A stretch of 64,000 nucleotides of DNA from Paramuribaculum sp. (lineage in GTDB: Bacteria > Bacteroidota > Bacteroidia > Bacteroidales > Muribaculaceae): NCBI GenBank assembly GCA_022511125.1, contig JAFLSD010000003.1:186001-250000 (forward strand), written 5' to 3'. The notes beneath the pieces were generated by a model, which worked only from the letters and a program-made list of their open reading frames with translations, did not search any database and was not told where the DNA came from. The first letter of the stretch is position 1. Each line of letters starts with the position of its first letter. Of the stretch, positions 34,586 through 43,849 are shown piece by piece. The translations under genes were made by a program, and so were the position numbers.

Positions 34586-36190
34586 TTATTTTTCTTTCCA
34601 ATATTGGACTACTTCAAATAATTCTCCTTTGGGTAATTCCTTAATATTAGAGACACATTGACCATTATACAATTTCTCAAGATTACGCATTGTACGTGTT
34701 CCATCCTTCTCACTTAGTCCAAGGAATTTATTTATTGCTTTAGTGTTATTTAAGTCATTTATAGGTAATAAGAAAGCGGTTTCACATTCTTGTGAAAAAT
34801 CAAAACTCCCTTGGTTATATTCTGAAATACCTTGAGATAAGAGAACTATAGATACTCCATAAGAACGAATCTTTCTAAGTAATACCTCTAAAATCTCTAA
34901 TGATTTTTTTTCACGGAAAAGATCATGAGCTTCATCAATCATCAATACATAACGCATGCTTCTATTACCATCAACAACTTCAGTTCCTCCCATATTGGTA
35001 AAGACATTAAAAATATAGTTAATGATAAGAAAGATTGAGGTAAAACGTACTGTACTATCCAATTCTCCTGATAAAGAGAAATAGTAATTATTATTTAGGA
35101 AAATACTTGGATCATTTACTTTTGAAGCAAACAACTCATACTCGCTTAGCCTTTCCATAATCTCTGTAAGTGTGTCTCGAGTATCACCAACGGCATCAAG
35201 AACTAAATCGTAGATTTCCTTTAAAGAGGGATGTTTACCATCGTTATGATTTATAAAAGCTTCTTTTGTTGCGTCTTTCAAGATTTGTTGCTGCTTCTTG
35301 CCAATATTGGAATATTTGGCAATGATATCTACAAATTTATTTATTCCAACTAATTTGTTCTTTTCATTAATATTATCAATAAAGGAAACAGGATTAAGAG
35401 GAAAAGGTGCATGAGGAGCATTTATACATTCTGTATGAGTTTCATTAAAGAAGTCACTCATTTTTAATTTGTCATCTTCACTCAGACCTTTGAAATCAAG
35501 GAACAAGAAATTTACTTGGCCCTGCGTTTGTTTATGAAGTTGACGAAGAAACTCAAGCGCAAACTGTGTTTTACCTGATCCAGATTTTCCGGCAACAGCT
35601 ATATGTTGGTTATTATAACGATTGGAATCGTTAAAACAGCAATAAATTTCCTCTCTGGTAGAAAGATTATACCCAACCTTAATATTGATTGGACCAGTAA
35701 AAACCCTTTTTGATATGTGTTGATTCCTATTCTCAACAGAGTCAAAGCTTTCAGGAGCATCCTCAATTGCATCTACTCCTTTGCTAAAATGCTCTGTAAG
35801 AAAATCAAAGAATGTATATTGAGAGTTATGCTCAAAAAGATAGTTTATTTTTTCTAATCCATGATCCACATGAAGCTTTATATATTTAGGAATTAATTCA
35901 TCATTTTTTGTGATTCCATATGCCTGACATATTAGAGCAATAAAAAAATCACGATATTGCCCATCAAACAAGATGTGATCCTTATATTCTTTTCCTTGAG
36001 AATCATATGATGAGAATTCCTGAGTCGTGAATCTTTTGCCCAAAGATAATGAATAACCTAATGCGATACGAGCTATCACATTTTCTTTAGTTCCGCCTGG
36101 GAGTTTTCTTGTCAATTGGGTTACAACGGCTTGGTTTTCACCCGATGTCCTTATATTAATTTGCATTTTCACTATTATTATATTCTTCAA
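34586..36190 (-). CDS. DndE domain fused to a HerA/FtsK-like ATPase
   Basis: 534 residues; ATG 36166 (MQINIRTS) is an alternative start. The N-terminal 9-120 matches the DndE layout: INIRTS, a helix with ENVIARIALGYSLSL, then HILFDGQYRDFFIALICQAYG and KLHVDHGLEKINYLF. DndE binds nicked DNA in phosphorothioation. The rest is a pumping-ATPase domain: Walker A GKSGSGKT (201-208), Walker B VLMIDEAHDLF (DEAH at 419-422) and an arginine/glutamine-rich later motif (SYGVSIVLLSQGISEYNQG). HerA-like ATPases act in DNA translocation; the separate DptH/DndH protein plays that kind of role in Dnd restriction. The two functions in one chain are unusual. It overlaps dndD by about 11-35 bp depending on the start. 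Confidence 0.8.
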   Translation of the reverse strand: MKNIIIVKMQINIRTSGENQAVVTQLTRKLPGGTKENVIARIALGYSLSLGKRFTTQEFSSYDSQGKEYKDHILFDGQYRDFFIALICQAYGITKNDELIPKYIKLHVDHGLEKINYLFEHNSQYTFFDFLTEHFSKGVDAIEDAPESFDSVENRNQHISKRVFTGPINIKVGYNLSTREEIYCCFNDSNRYNNQHIAVAGKSGSGKTQFALEFLRQLHKQTQGQVNFLFLDFKGLSEDDKLKMSDFFNETHTECINAPHAPFPLNPVSFIDNINEKNKLVGINKFVDIIAKYSNIGKKQQQILKDATKEAFINHNDGKHPSLKEIYDLVLDAVGDTRDTLTEIMERLSEYELFASKVNDPSIFLNNNYYFSLSGELDSTVRFTSIFLIINYIFNVFTNMGGTEVVDGNRSMRYVLMIDEAHDLFREKKSLEILEVLLRKIRSYGVSIVLLSQGISEYNQGSFDFSQECETAFLLPINDLNNTKAINKFLGLSEKDGTRTMRNLEKLYNGQCVSNIKELPKGELFEVVQYWKEK

Positions 36191-38270
36191 AAAGATTTTC
36201 TGGTTTCACTTCGATAAAATGAGAACCACCTTTTTCATTATTGATTAAGTAAGATTTACTTACAATTGGCTGAATATAACGATACTCATCTTCGGTAAGT
36301 TCTTTTTTTAGAAGTGGAAAAAGTATAACCTGATTAGAAACATTGGGGTAGAACTTTGTTAGCACATTCTTTGTATGTAATGGATCAAATTTCTGCATCG
36401 GACTGTCGATGAAAACAGGAAATTCAATTTCCGTTTCATCCACTAAAGCACTTAAAAGGGCTGAAGCAAACATTTGACGCTCTCCCATTGAAAGAATACT
36501 GTTATCTATTTTTCTATCATCGTAGCCAAACAATGAAATATCTACATCATCCCCATTCCCGTTAATATCAACAATTACTTTCTTTACTAGATTGGTTTTA
36601 TGTAAGTAAGATTGAAGTTTTGTTTCCAATTTTTTTGCTAAAGCTTTTTTCTTCTCATCCTTAAAGCGGATAAGGAATTTTTGTATTGTATGGATTAGAC
36701 GTGTCGCTTCATTATCTACAGCGCGGTTCTGCTCTGAAACTTCAATCTTTTTAGATAGGATCTCTTTCTGTTTTTTATGTGCAATAACCTGTTCTTTAAG
36801 AGATTCTATCTCTTGTTGCTTATTTCCTATTTTTTCGCCGATAGAATCTATCTCACGATCAAGTTTCTCTTTTCGAGTCCTTAAATTTTGCACATAATCA
36901 CTTTCAGCTTTTTTCTCAGCTTCACGAATACTCTTCTCAATCGTATACAGTTCAGCTTTTAGTTTAGTATACTTATTTAAGAGGGATTCAAAAGAGGATT
37001 TCCCATCCTTAATCTTCATTATTAAGCGCATAAATTCTTCAGTCTGTCCTTGACTGAAATCATGCAAAATGCTAAAATGCTCGAATTTGCTGTCGTCTAA
37101 GCCATTATAGAAATGTTTCTTGATTAATTGTCTAATCTGAGTTTCATAGAAATCTCTAGCTTTTATATCGATAGGAAAATAAAGTTTCTTTTTAGCTTCT
37201 TCTATATCCCCAAGTATTACATCAGTTTTATCATTAACTCCTTCAAGCTGGAGTTTATTCTGTTTATATGCCTTTTCAGTGTCTAATTGTGATACAAGTT
37301 CGGCCAAAAGATTTCCAGATAACCCAAAAGGGATAAGACTATAGAAGTCTTTAAGTCCTTCTTCTGTATCTTTTAAAGATGTATTGAGTTCATTTCTGCG
37401 AATATTTAATCTTTCTAACTCATCTACTGACATTAAATCTCCTTCACGGATCAATTTTGACTGTAGTTCTGCTGATTCATGACGTTTAATTACTCGGTCA
37501 TCTTCTAAGTTTACAATTTCTTCTGTCAATCTTTCAATAGTCTCCTCTTTAGAGTCGATTTCGATAATTAACCCATTAAATTCACGTTTTTCTTGAGGTT
37601 TAGCAGCGGATCTTCTATAATCATCCTGAATTCTAACTAGTTCAGATTTTAAGTCCTCATACTTTTGTATACCAAGAACCTGAGAATAAGCTAAACTTAA
37701 TTCCTTTCGCTGTTCAGGAGTATTGATTTGAGCGAAAGATACAATTTTCTCAGCATCAAAAAAGAAGAATTTAGCAATTTCTATCGGGAGGATGTAATCA
37801 CGAATAAATATTTCCTCTTCTTTAGCAATCTCTTCTTTGGTGCCAGTAAATAAATCGTTTTTTCGGCCATCAATTAAAATCTCTAATTCATCATCATAAT
37901 TAGTAGCGCTATCGTATGATCTAACAATTGTAATTTCTGTGCATGGAGTGTCCGGAATCTCAACATCGGTAAACGTAACAGCAACAGAAAACCTTGTTTC
38001 GCCGATTTTCTGAGCCTCAAAATTGAGGCTATTACCAATATATTTACTATAACCACCCTTCTCATCAATCTCTTTACGATATAGTTCATCCACCTTTCCC
38101 ATATTCTTGCCATATAAACACCACACTAAGGACATGAGAAAAGTAGTTTTACCGAAACCATTATTACCGCTAACAATAATAATATTTCGGTCTCCATTTG
38201 GGGAAAGATTTATCTTATTTCGTCCTTTATAGATGCGAAAGTTATTAAGTTCGATTTCTCGTATGTTCAT
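36156..38270 (-). CDS. dndD: DndD-like SMC/RecN-type ATPase of DNA phosphorothioation
   Basis: 704 residues from ATG 38270, which overlaps the dndC stop as ATGA. Walker A is GNNGFGKTT (35-43 in this numbering) after the typical IELNNFRIYKG start. The conserved FFFFDAEKI segment follows at about 185. A long coiled-coil middle comes next (about 215-560: EIDSKEETIERLTEEI, TEEGLKDFYSL, LDREIDSIGEKIGNKQQEIE), with no zinc hook CxxC visible. The C-terminal ATP-signature LSMGERQMFASALL and Walker B FPVFIDSPMQKFD close the head. DndD proteins hydrolyse ATP and are thought to open or nick DNA for sulfur insertion by DndC/DndE. The order dndC-dndD-dndE is standard. Confidence 0.88.
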   Translation of the reverse strand: MNIREIELNNFRIYKGRNKINLSPNGDRNIIIVSGNNGFGKTTFLMSLVWCLYGKNMGKVDELYRKEIDEKGGYSKYIGNSLNFEAQKIGETRFSVAVTFTDVEIPDTPCTEITIVRSYDSATNYDDELEILIDGRKNDLFTGTKEEIAKEEEIFIRDYILPIEIAKFFFFDAEKIVSFAQINTPEQRKELSLAYSQVLGIQKYEDLKSELVRIQDDYRRSAAKPQEKREFNGLIIEIDSKEETIERLTEEIVNLEDDRVIKRHESAELQSKLIREGDLMSVDELERLNIRRNELNTSLKDTEEGLKDFYSLIPFGLSGNLLAELVSQLDTEKAYKQNKLQLEGVNDKTDVILGDIEEAKKKLYFPIDIKARDFYETQIRQLIKKHFYNGLDDSKFEHFSILHDFSQGQTEEFMRLIMKIKDGKSSFESLLNKYTKLKAELYTIEKSIREAEKKAESDYVQNLRTRKEKLDREIDSIGEKIGNKQQEIESLKEQVIAHKKQKEILSKKIEVSEQNRAVDNEATRLIHTIQKFLIRFKDEKKKALAKKLETKLQSYLHKTNLVKKVIVDINGNGDDVDISLFGYDDRKIDNSILSMGERQMFASALLSALVDETEIEFPVFIDSPMQKFDPLHTKNVLTKFYPNVSNQVILFPLLKKELTEDEYRYIQPIVSKSYLINNEKGGSHFIEVKPENLFEEYNNSENAN

Positions 38271-39610
38271 GATTTCTTTCTTGTATTTACAAATTTTTCT
38301 AAACAAGATTCTATTTCTGTCTTTAATCCACGACGTCGTTGCATTAATGACTTACTTTTTTGGAGCATCAAAAGTTGTTCGATTAATTCACCTTCCTCAA
38401 GATTTTCTTTGCAAATTTCTCGCATTAAATCTGCTTCCAATCTATTTTTTATATTGTTATTATCCATAGCTAATGTGGAATTATAGATCTTGTTATATAT
38501 TTCAGATACCTGATGACCGAAATTGAAATCTCTATACCAATTCACTTGAATGGCAATCAATTCTTGATCGGTAATTAGTTTGATTTTGGGATTATGTTGT
38601 TGTAATTCATATTGAACAGTTAATAAACCTTCTAATATTTGTGCCCGATAAATAAATGTATATGGGCCCATATCGTTGATAGCTCTTTTTCCATCGCGAC
38701 GCAGAGGGAATCGATTATCGATAATATTTCGTTCTTGATCCAGTTTTAATCTAAAATCATAGAGTGGCTGCATCCATTCGCGACCATTTTTAATTAGGGA
38801 ACGCATGGATTTATCATCTTTAACAACTGTACATGTCCAGCATCCAAAACGACTCTGACCACAAGAGCCGTGGCTCTTATCTGTTACTACAGTTGGACAT
38901 TCATAGTCATCTGCGCTTGCATCCAGATATATATTAAACAATATCTTATTGTCACATCCCCATGGGGAGGGAACTGAGTTTATAATATACCACACCTCCT
39001 CTAACAACAATTCCTTAATTGGAGTATAGACATAAGTGTTCGCTAAAAGGGTATGTTTAGTAAGACGTTTCCCGTGAATCTCGTGTTTCTTGATTGAACG
39101 AGCTCGTGTTGCGCTTTCATCTTTTCTTGTACCAATTAATATAATGGCTTCTCCACACTCATCTACTTGTTCTGTTATAAAACGAGCGGTAGGCTTAATT
39201 TTCATTTTTTCGGTACACCATCGAAATGCAGTATTAGGCACTGGATAGCCTTTACCAATAACGTTAACCCAGAAAGAATCTTCAAGCCTTGGAGTTGTCT
39301 TCCTCACAAATATCGGTAATCCTTCCTCTCTAGCCTTTATCTCAATTTGTTCTAAAACATCATCTACATAATTTGCAATAATTGGGTTCTCCACCATAGT
39401 ATCATTACAAACAACATAAATAGGACGTCTTAACTGAAACGGACAAGGTAGATTTTTTAATTTGCGTATGGCTATCCAAACCAGCATGAGTAACACCGTT
39501 GAATCTTTGCCTCCACTAAATCCAATAATCCACGGACGGTTAGATTCATCAGCATAAGCATACTGATCTAAAATCTCATCAATAATATATTCAATCCGTT
39601 GATTCCTCAT
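38267..39610 (-). CDS. dndC: DndC-like sulfurtransferase of DNA phosphorothioation (PAPS-reductase fold)
   Basis: 447 residues. The PP-loop SGGKDST is at 32-38. The conserved block FRWCTEKMKIKPT (C132) and a cluster with CPTVV (C238), SCGQSRFGCWTC (C250, C257, C260) are the cysteines expected to hold a 4Fe-4S cluster and relay sulfur. TRKDES and RSIKKHEIHGKRL are further DndC family blocks. The enzyme activates the DNA backbone with ATP and transfers sulfur from a cysteine desulfurase. No dndA is present here, so the chromosomal IscS-type desulfurase probably supplies sulfur. It starts 22 bp after the XRE regulator and overlaps dndD by 4 bp. Confidence 0.9.
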   Translation of the reverse strand: MRNQRIEYIIDEILDQYAYADESNRPWIIGFSGGKDSTVLLMLVWIAIRKLKNLPCPFQLRRPIYVVCNDTMVENPIIANYVDDVLEQIEIKAREEGLPIFVRKTTPRLEDSFWVNVIGKGYPVPNTAFRWCTEKMKIKPTARFITEQVDECGEAIILIGTRKDESATRARSIKKHEIHGKRLTKHTLLANTYVYTPIKELLLEEVWYIINSVPSPWGCDNKILFNIYLDASADDYECPTVVTDKSHGSCGQSRFGCWTCTVVKDDKSMRSLIKNGREWMQPLYDFRLKLDQERNIIDNRFPLRRDGKRAINDMGPYTFIYRAQILEGLLTVQYELQQHNPKIKLITDQELIAIQVNWYRDFNFGHQVSEIYNKIYNSTLAMDNNNIKNRLEADLMREICKENLEEGELIEQLLMLQKSKSLMQRRRGLKTEIESCLEKFVNTRKKS

Positions 39611-39632
39611 AATTATAATTACATAGGATTCA

Positions 39633-39854
39633 TCAACCTTTAGATATATTAGAAATACATTTTTTATTCACTAAATCTGTTATTTCTAAATCTAAAAGTT
39701 GAGCAATTCTAATAAGGGTCTCAATGTCTGGCTGGGTGGTGTTGGTACACCATTTTGAAACAGTTGACGGAGCAATTCCTAATTGCTCTGACAACCATTT
39801 GCTTGTTTTCTTCTTTTCGACAAGAACTACTTTTAAACGATTTATATCTTCCAT
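39633..39854 (-). CDS. XRE-family helix-turn-helix regulator
   Basis: 73 residues from ATG 39854. The open frame reaches 39929, but a -7 box at 39877-39884 lies inside that extension, so the short form is right. The body is one HTH_3 domain: RLKVVLVEKKKTSKWLSEQLGIAPSTVSKWCTNTTQPDIETLIRIAQLLDLE. It heads the dnd-like operon and probably controls it, replacing DndB, the usual repressor in dnd loci. Codon and base use are AT-rich like the rest of the island. Confidence 0.85.
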   Translation of the reverse strand: MEDINRLKVVLVEKKKTSKWLSEQLGIAPSTVSKWCTNTTQPDIETLIRIAQLLDLEITDLVNKKCISNISKG

Positions 39855-39876
39855 TGACACTAAATTATTCACATTG

Positions 39877-39884
39877 CAAATATA
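39877..39884 (-). promoter_or_regulatory. -7 box of the dnd-like operon
   Basis: Minus-strand TATATTTG followed by CAATG, 23 bp before ATG 39854. No other promoter-like site was seen between the XRE gene and the nuclease, and all gaps are at most 22 bp, so one transcript is likely. Confidence 0.6.
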
Positions 39885-40047
39885 GTGACTAATATTCAAC
39901 TTAAATCGTATTTTTCTATTTAATTTCATCTTCGGAGGGAGGGATTGTGGTTGGGGATGGTGAGAAGTGGTGGAGGGAGCCGTAAGAGGATTTTATGAGA
40001 AAGGGGGGAAGATTGTCGTGAGGTTTTATAAGGGTGATTGGAGTAAT

Positions 40048-40070
40048 GAGTCTCTGTATGTTGGAGACTC
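40048..40070 (-). terminator. Probable mnmE terminator hairpin
   Basis: GAGTCTC/GAGACTC, perfect 7-bp stem with a 9-nt loop, about 85 bp past the mnmE stop. There is no long U-tract. Confidence 0.45.
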
Positions 40071-40094
40071 CTTAAGCGCTATAGATTAAGAAAT

Positions 40095-40140
40095 CAATCT
40101 TGACTGAGGTCGCAATTCAATCTTGACTGAGGTCGCAATT
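40095..40140. repeat. Perfect 23-bp tandem duplication
   Basis: CAATCTTGACTGAGGTCGCAATT occurs at 40095-40117 and again at 40118-40140 (the first 20 bases are quoted as CAATCTTGACTGAGGTCGCA, then ATT). It lies between the accessory island and mnmE, 16 bp past the mnmE stop. Confidence 0.9.
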
Positions 40141-40156
40141 AGGGTGTCTCGGGGGT

Positions 40157-41530
40157 TTACTTTCCGATGCAGAAGCGGGAGAAGATGGTGGCGAGGATTT
40201 CGGTGTCGGTGACTGTTCCTGTTATTTCGCCAAGGCAATCGATGACTTCGCGAAGCGACTGGGCGACAAAAACCCCGTATTCTTCCGTGTCTAGGTCGCT
40301 AATCACTCGGCTGATGGCTGTCCGAGCCCGGTCGAGAGCCTGATAATGGCGCAAGTTCGTTACGGTAATGTCGTCGGCGTCGTCGGAGATGCCTGACAGT
40401 CGGATAATCTCATCTTTCAGGGGGTCGATTCCTTCGCCTGTGGCAGCGGCAATGTCAATAGTTCGAAGCATTCCTTCTCCGTATGGCAGTCGGATAGTAC
40501 GGCGTGTAAGGTCGCGTTTGTTGGCGACGGCGATGAGTGTTTTTGAATTGAAGTCGATTCCGTCGAAAATTTGGTTGAAAGTGTGGGTTATTTCTTGGTC
40601 TGTCATTGTGGAGTCGATCACCCACAAAATGATACGTGCCCGGTGGAGTGCCTGACGGGAACGTTCGATTCCCATCGCTTCGACGGGGTCGTCGGTAATG
40701 CGTATCCCTGCCGTATCAATGAAACGGAACATGATGTCGCCAATGGTGGCGGTTTCCTCGATGGTGTCGCGTGTAGTGCCTCGGTGTTCTGAAACGATAG
40801 CGCGGTCATTGTCCACGAGGCGATTAAGGAGTGTAGATTTACCGGCGTTGGTGTCGCCCACGATCGCCACAGGAATTCCTTCTGCAATTGCCTGACCACG
40901 GTCGAAGCTTTTGCAGAGCCGGTCTATTTCGTCGTGAATTTGCCGTGCTATATCCCTCAGTCGTTGGCGTGAAGCGAACTCCACTTCCTGGTCGGAGAAA
41001 TCGAGTTCGAGCTCCAAAAGCGAGGCCAATTCAACGAGCGAATGGCGCAGTCCGGCCAGTCGGCGCGAAAAGGAGCCTTTCATCTGAGAAGTAGCGATGC
41101 GGTGAGCGGCCCGCGATCGTGCGGCAATAAGGTCGGCTACGGCATCCACCTGAGCGAGATCGAGTCGCCCCGCAGTGAAAGCTCTCCGGGTAAATTCGCC
41201 CGGTTCGGCAAGACGTGCTCCCTGGCGAATCAATTGCTTGACAAGTTCCTCCTGTATCCATCGAGACCCATGGACTGAAAGTTCGACGGTATCTTGACCT
41301 GTATACGAGTGCGGAGCTCTGAAAACCGTCGCCACGCCCCGGTCGATAAGTTCGCCCGTCAGAGGATCGCAAATATCGCCAAGGTGCGCCGTGTGAGTCT
41401 TGACATCGAATAATGACTTACCTTTCCATAACGGAGCTACTGCAGATAGAGCAGAAGGTCCCGAAATTCTAATCACGGCAATGCCACCTGTGCCGGGGGC
41501 AGTCGATACAGCGCAAATAGTATCGCTCAT
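40157..41530 (-). CDS. mnmE: tRNA modification GTPase MnmE
   Basis: 457 residues from ATG 41530 (MSDTICAVSTAPGTGGIAVIRISG), whose ATGA overlaps the endonuclease stop; the earlier ATG at 41545 is less likely. The N-terminal tetrahydrofolate-binding domain (SYTGQDTVELSVHGS) is followed by a helical domain with an inserted Ras-like G domain (GDTNAGKSTLL, DTAGI, NKRD). The C-terminal FCIGK carries the catalytic-site cysteine. With MnmG it makes the 5-carboxymethylaminomethyl group on U34 of tRNAs. It is the last gene in the rluB-like, asnS, endonuclease, mnmE run. Confidence 0.97.
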   Translation of the reverse strand: MSDTICAVSTAPGTGGIAVIRISGPSALSAVAPLWKGKSLFDVKTHTAHLGDICDPLTGELIDRGVATVFRAPHSYTGQDTVELSVHGSRWIQEELVKQLIRQGARLAEPGEFTRRAFTAGRLDLAQVDAVADLIAARSRAAHRIATSQMKGSFSRRLAGLRHSLVELASLLELELDFSDQEVEFASRQRLRDIARQIHDEIDRLCKSFDRGQAIAEGIPVAIVGDTNAGKSTLLNRLVDNDRAIVSEHRGTTRDTIEETATIGDIMFRFIDTAGIRITDDPVEAMGIERSRQALHRARIILWVIDSTMTDQEITHTFNQIFDGIDFNSKTLIAVANKRDLTRRTIRLPYGEGMLRTIDIAAATGEGIDPLKDEIIRLSGISDDADDITVTNLRHYQALDRARTAISRVISDLDTEEYGVFVAQSLREVIDCLGEITGTVTDTEILATIFSRFCIGK

Positions 41531-42408
41531 TTCAGCGTGCTCCAAAACGGGAAATCACATTGATTTTCAACAATATCTTCTATCGAATCGGGAAGTACGG
41601 AGAAGAAATCGTGACCCGTGACTCTCTCGACCTCGCGTATTGATACGGCAGCTTTCTGCATACCCCCGGGGACAGAACCGTTAGTCATAATGAATCCTAT
41701 GCCACGTATGGGTTGGGCGTCGGGCGAGAGAATGACTTTGAAAAATCTGTCGGGAACGGCCACTCCGGTCTCTCCGATATGACCTCGCAACGAATCGGTA
41801 AGAACAGGGCCGCAGATGATGATTACCGATCCATCTGCTTGAGCCCATTGGCGGCATTTCTCTTCCAGGCGCAGCCATGCGCCGGAATTGAGCGAGTTTG
41901 CTTGGGGACAGATATTCGTCATGAAAAATGTTTCTTTCATGGCTTCTTCATCCCATTTCATATCGCCGGCCGGCGCCATGTGTCCCCGCGAATATCCCGA
42001 ATTGGTATAATCAGCAGGGAGAGGGCATCCTTCCACGCTTGCATCCTGAAGGAATTTGTTATAGCGCGGCACATCGCCTTGAGTTTCATCGGCAGTCAGT
42101 TCCCAAGCCACCCAGTTGGGGACGTGCTCCGCGGGATTGAACGACAGATTCATCCCTTTGTAGAACACGGGCAGATCCTGTTGGGCCGGGTTGGTGATCA
42201 CTTCTGTCAAGCTTTGAGTAGACGGCCTTTCTGCCTTCTCCTTATCGAGTCGTTGCTCCAGTTTGATCTCCGCTTTTTCGGCATCAGCGATATCGCGGCT
42301 ACGAGTCGCAACAGCAAGCCACACCGTGGCCGCTCCGACGATCAGCAGTACAAATAGCTGGCTCAGAGAGCGGGCGTTTTTCTTCTTGGGTTTCTTTTTT
42401 TCAGCCAT
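41527..42408 (-). CDS. Membrane-anchored or secreted DNA/RNA non-specific endonuclease
   Basis: 293 residues. The basic N-terminus (KKKPKKKNARSLSQ) precedes a transmembrane or uncleaved signal helix (LFVLLIVGAATVWLAVA). The catalytic motif YSRGHMAPAGDMKW has the His-containing DRGH-type loop of the beta-beta-alpha-metal NUC1 family. It is followed by the metal-ligand Asn region FFMTNICPQANSLNSGAWLRLE. Such enzymes degrade nucleic acid in the periplasm or outside the cell for nutrition. The last codons overlap mnmE (ATGA), which is probably coincidental coupling rather than shared function. Confidence 0.92.
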   Translation of the reverse strand: MAEKKKPKKKNARSLSQLFVLLIVGAATVWLAVATRSRDIADAEKAEIKLEQRLDKEKAERPSTQSLTEVITNPAQQDLPVFYKGMNLSFNPAEHVPNWVAWELTADETQGDVPRYNKFLQDASVEGCPLPADYTNSGYSRGHMAPAGDMKWDEEAMKETFFMTNICPQANSLNSGAWLRLEEKCRQWAQADGSVIIICGPVLTDSLRGHIGETGVAVPDRFFKVILSPDAQPIRGIGFIMTNGSVPGGMQKAAVSIREVERVTGHDFFSVLPDSIEDIVENQCDFPFWSTLK

Positions 42409-42431
42409 ATCGATAAGCGTATTTGAGTCGC

Positions 42432-43820
42432 TTAGAATTCGGCATTTTTTGGAGTACGCGGGAAAGGAATGACATCGCGGATATTAGTCATTCCAGTGAC
42501 GAAGAGTATCAGTCGTTCGAAACCGAGGCCGAATCCAGCGTGAGGCACAGTGCCGAATCGTCTGGTGTCGAGATACCACCACATATCTTTCATGGGGATA
42601 TTCATCTCGTTGATTCTTGCGAGAAGCTTGTCGTAGGATTCTTCTCTTTCGGAACCGCCGATGATTTCTCCGATTTTCGGGAAAAGCACATCCATTGCAC
42701 GTACAGTCTTCCCGTCGTCATTAAGCTTCATATAGAAAGCCTTGATTCCCTTGGGATAGTCGGTGAGAATCACAGGACGTTTGAAGTGTTCCTCCACTAA
42801 ATAACGTTCGTGTTCACTCTGTAGATCAGCTCCCCAATAAACCGGGAATTCGAATTTCTTACCCGATTGTTCGAGAATCTTAATGCCTTCCGTGTAAGTG
42901 AGCCTTATGAAATCGGCTTTCACCACTCCTTTGAGACGTTCGATGAGATCTTTATCATACATCTGCTGCAGGAACTCGAGATCGTCGGCACAATGTTCGA
43001 GCGCATAGTTGATGCAATATTTGATGAAATCTTCCGCAAGATCCATGTCATCGGTGATATCATAGAACGACATTTCAGGCTCTATCATCCAGAATTCCGA
43101 CAAATGTCGGGGCGTATTGGAATTTTCGGCTCGGAATGTAGGTCCGAAAGTATAGATAGCTCCCAGTGCGGTCGCGCCTAATTCTCCCTCAAGTTGCCCG
43201 CTGACTGTGAGAGCCGTGGGTTTTCCAAAAAAGTCGGCGGTGAAATCCACCTTTCCGTCTTCTGTTCGCGGCAGGTTTTCGAGATCGAGTGTCGTCACCT
43301 GGAACATTGCTCCAGCTCCTTCACAGTCGCTTGCTGTGATCAGGGGTGTATTGAGGTAGAAAAATCCTCTTTCGTTGAAAAATTTATGGATTGCGAAAGC
43401 AAGAGCGCTTCTCACACGAAGAACAGCTCCGAAGGTATTGGTACGGGGACGGAGGTGGGCTTTTTCGCGGAGGAACTCAAGAGTATGACCCTTTTTCTGC
43501 AACGGGTATGTCTCGGGGTCGGCAGTGCCGAACACCTCAAATTTTTCAGCCTGTATTTCGCACGTCTGCCCTTTTCCCTGCGACTCAACCAAGCGCCCTG
43601 TAACATGGAGGCTCGATCCCGTAGTCACCGCTTTCAGTGCTTCATCGTCGAATTTGTCCATATCGAACACTATCTGGATGTTTTTTATGGTCGATCCGTC
43701 GTTGAGAGCCACGAATTGGACGTGTTTGTTGCCTCTGCGCGTTCTGACCCAACCCATCACGTTCACCACTTCGCCTAACGGAGCACTATCAAAGAGGTCT
43801 TTAATTTTGATGCGTTTCAT
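42432..43820 (-). CDS. asnS: Asparagine--tRNA ligase
   Basis: 462 residues, class IIb aminoacyl-tRNA synthetase. The N-terminal OB-fold anticodon domain ([25 protein letters not shown]) is followed by the catalytic core. Motif 2 lies near [26 protein letters not shown] and motif 3 is [16 protein letters not shown]. Its presence shows that asparaginyl-tRNA is made directly, not only through the amidotransferase route. It lies 29 bp after the rRNA pseudouridine synthase and 23 bp before the endonuclease. Confidence 0.97.
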   Translation of the reverse strand: MKRIKIKDLFDSAPLGEVVNVMGWVRTRRGNKHVQFVALNDGSTIKNIQIVFDMDKFDDEALKAVTTGSSLHVTGRLVESQGKGQTCEIQAEKFEVFGTADPETYPLQKKGHTLEFLREKAHLRPRTNTFGAVLRVRSALAFAIHKFFNERGFFYLNTPLITASDCEGAGAMFQVTTLDLENLPRTEDGKVDFTADFFGKPTALTVSGQLEGELGATALGAIYTFGPTFRAENSNTPRHLSEFWMIEPEMSFYDITDDMDLAEDFIKYCINYALEHCADDLEFLQQMYDKDLIERLKGVVKADFIRLTYTEGIKILEQSGKKFEFPVYWGADLQSEHERYLVEEHFKRPVILTDYPKGIKAFYMKLNDDGKTVRAMDVLFPKIGEIIGGSEREESYDKLLARINEMNIPMKDMWWYLDTRRFGTVPHAGFGLGFERLILFVTGMTNIRDVIPFPRTPKNAEF

Positions 43821-43849
43821 TTCGTCTGTTGTGTTTCAATTCAATCGAT

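Noticed and set aside
36156..38306. SbcC/Rad50-type double-strand-break repair protein
   Set aside because: Coiled-coil ATPase, but no CxxC zinc hook and no SbcD partner; the dndC-dndD-dndE order fits DndD.
38267..39610. Sulfate-assimilation PAPS reductase (CysH)
   Set aside because: Same fold, but the C-terminal cysteine cluster, the length and the operon context match DndC and not CysH.
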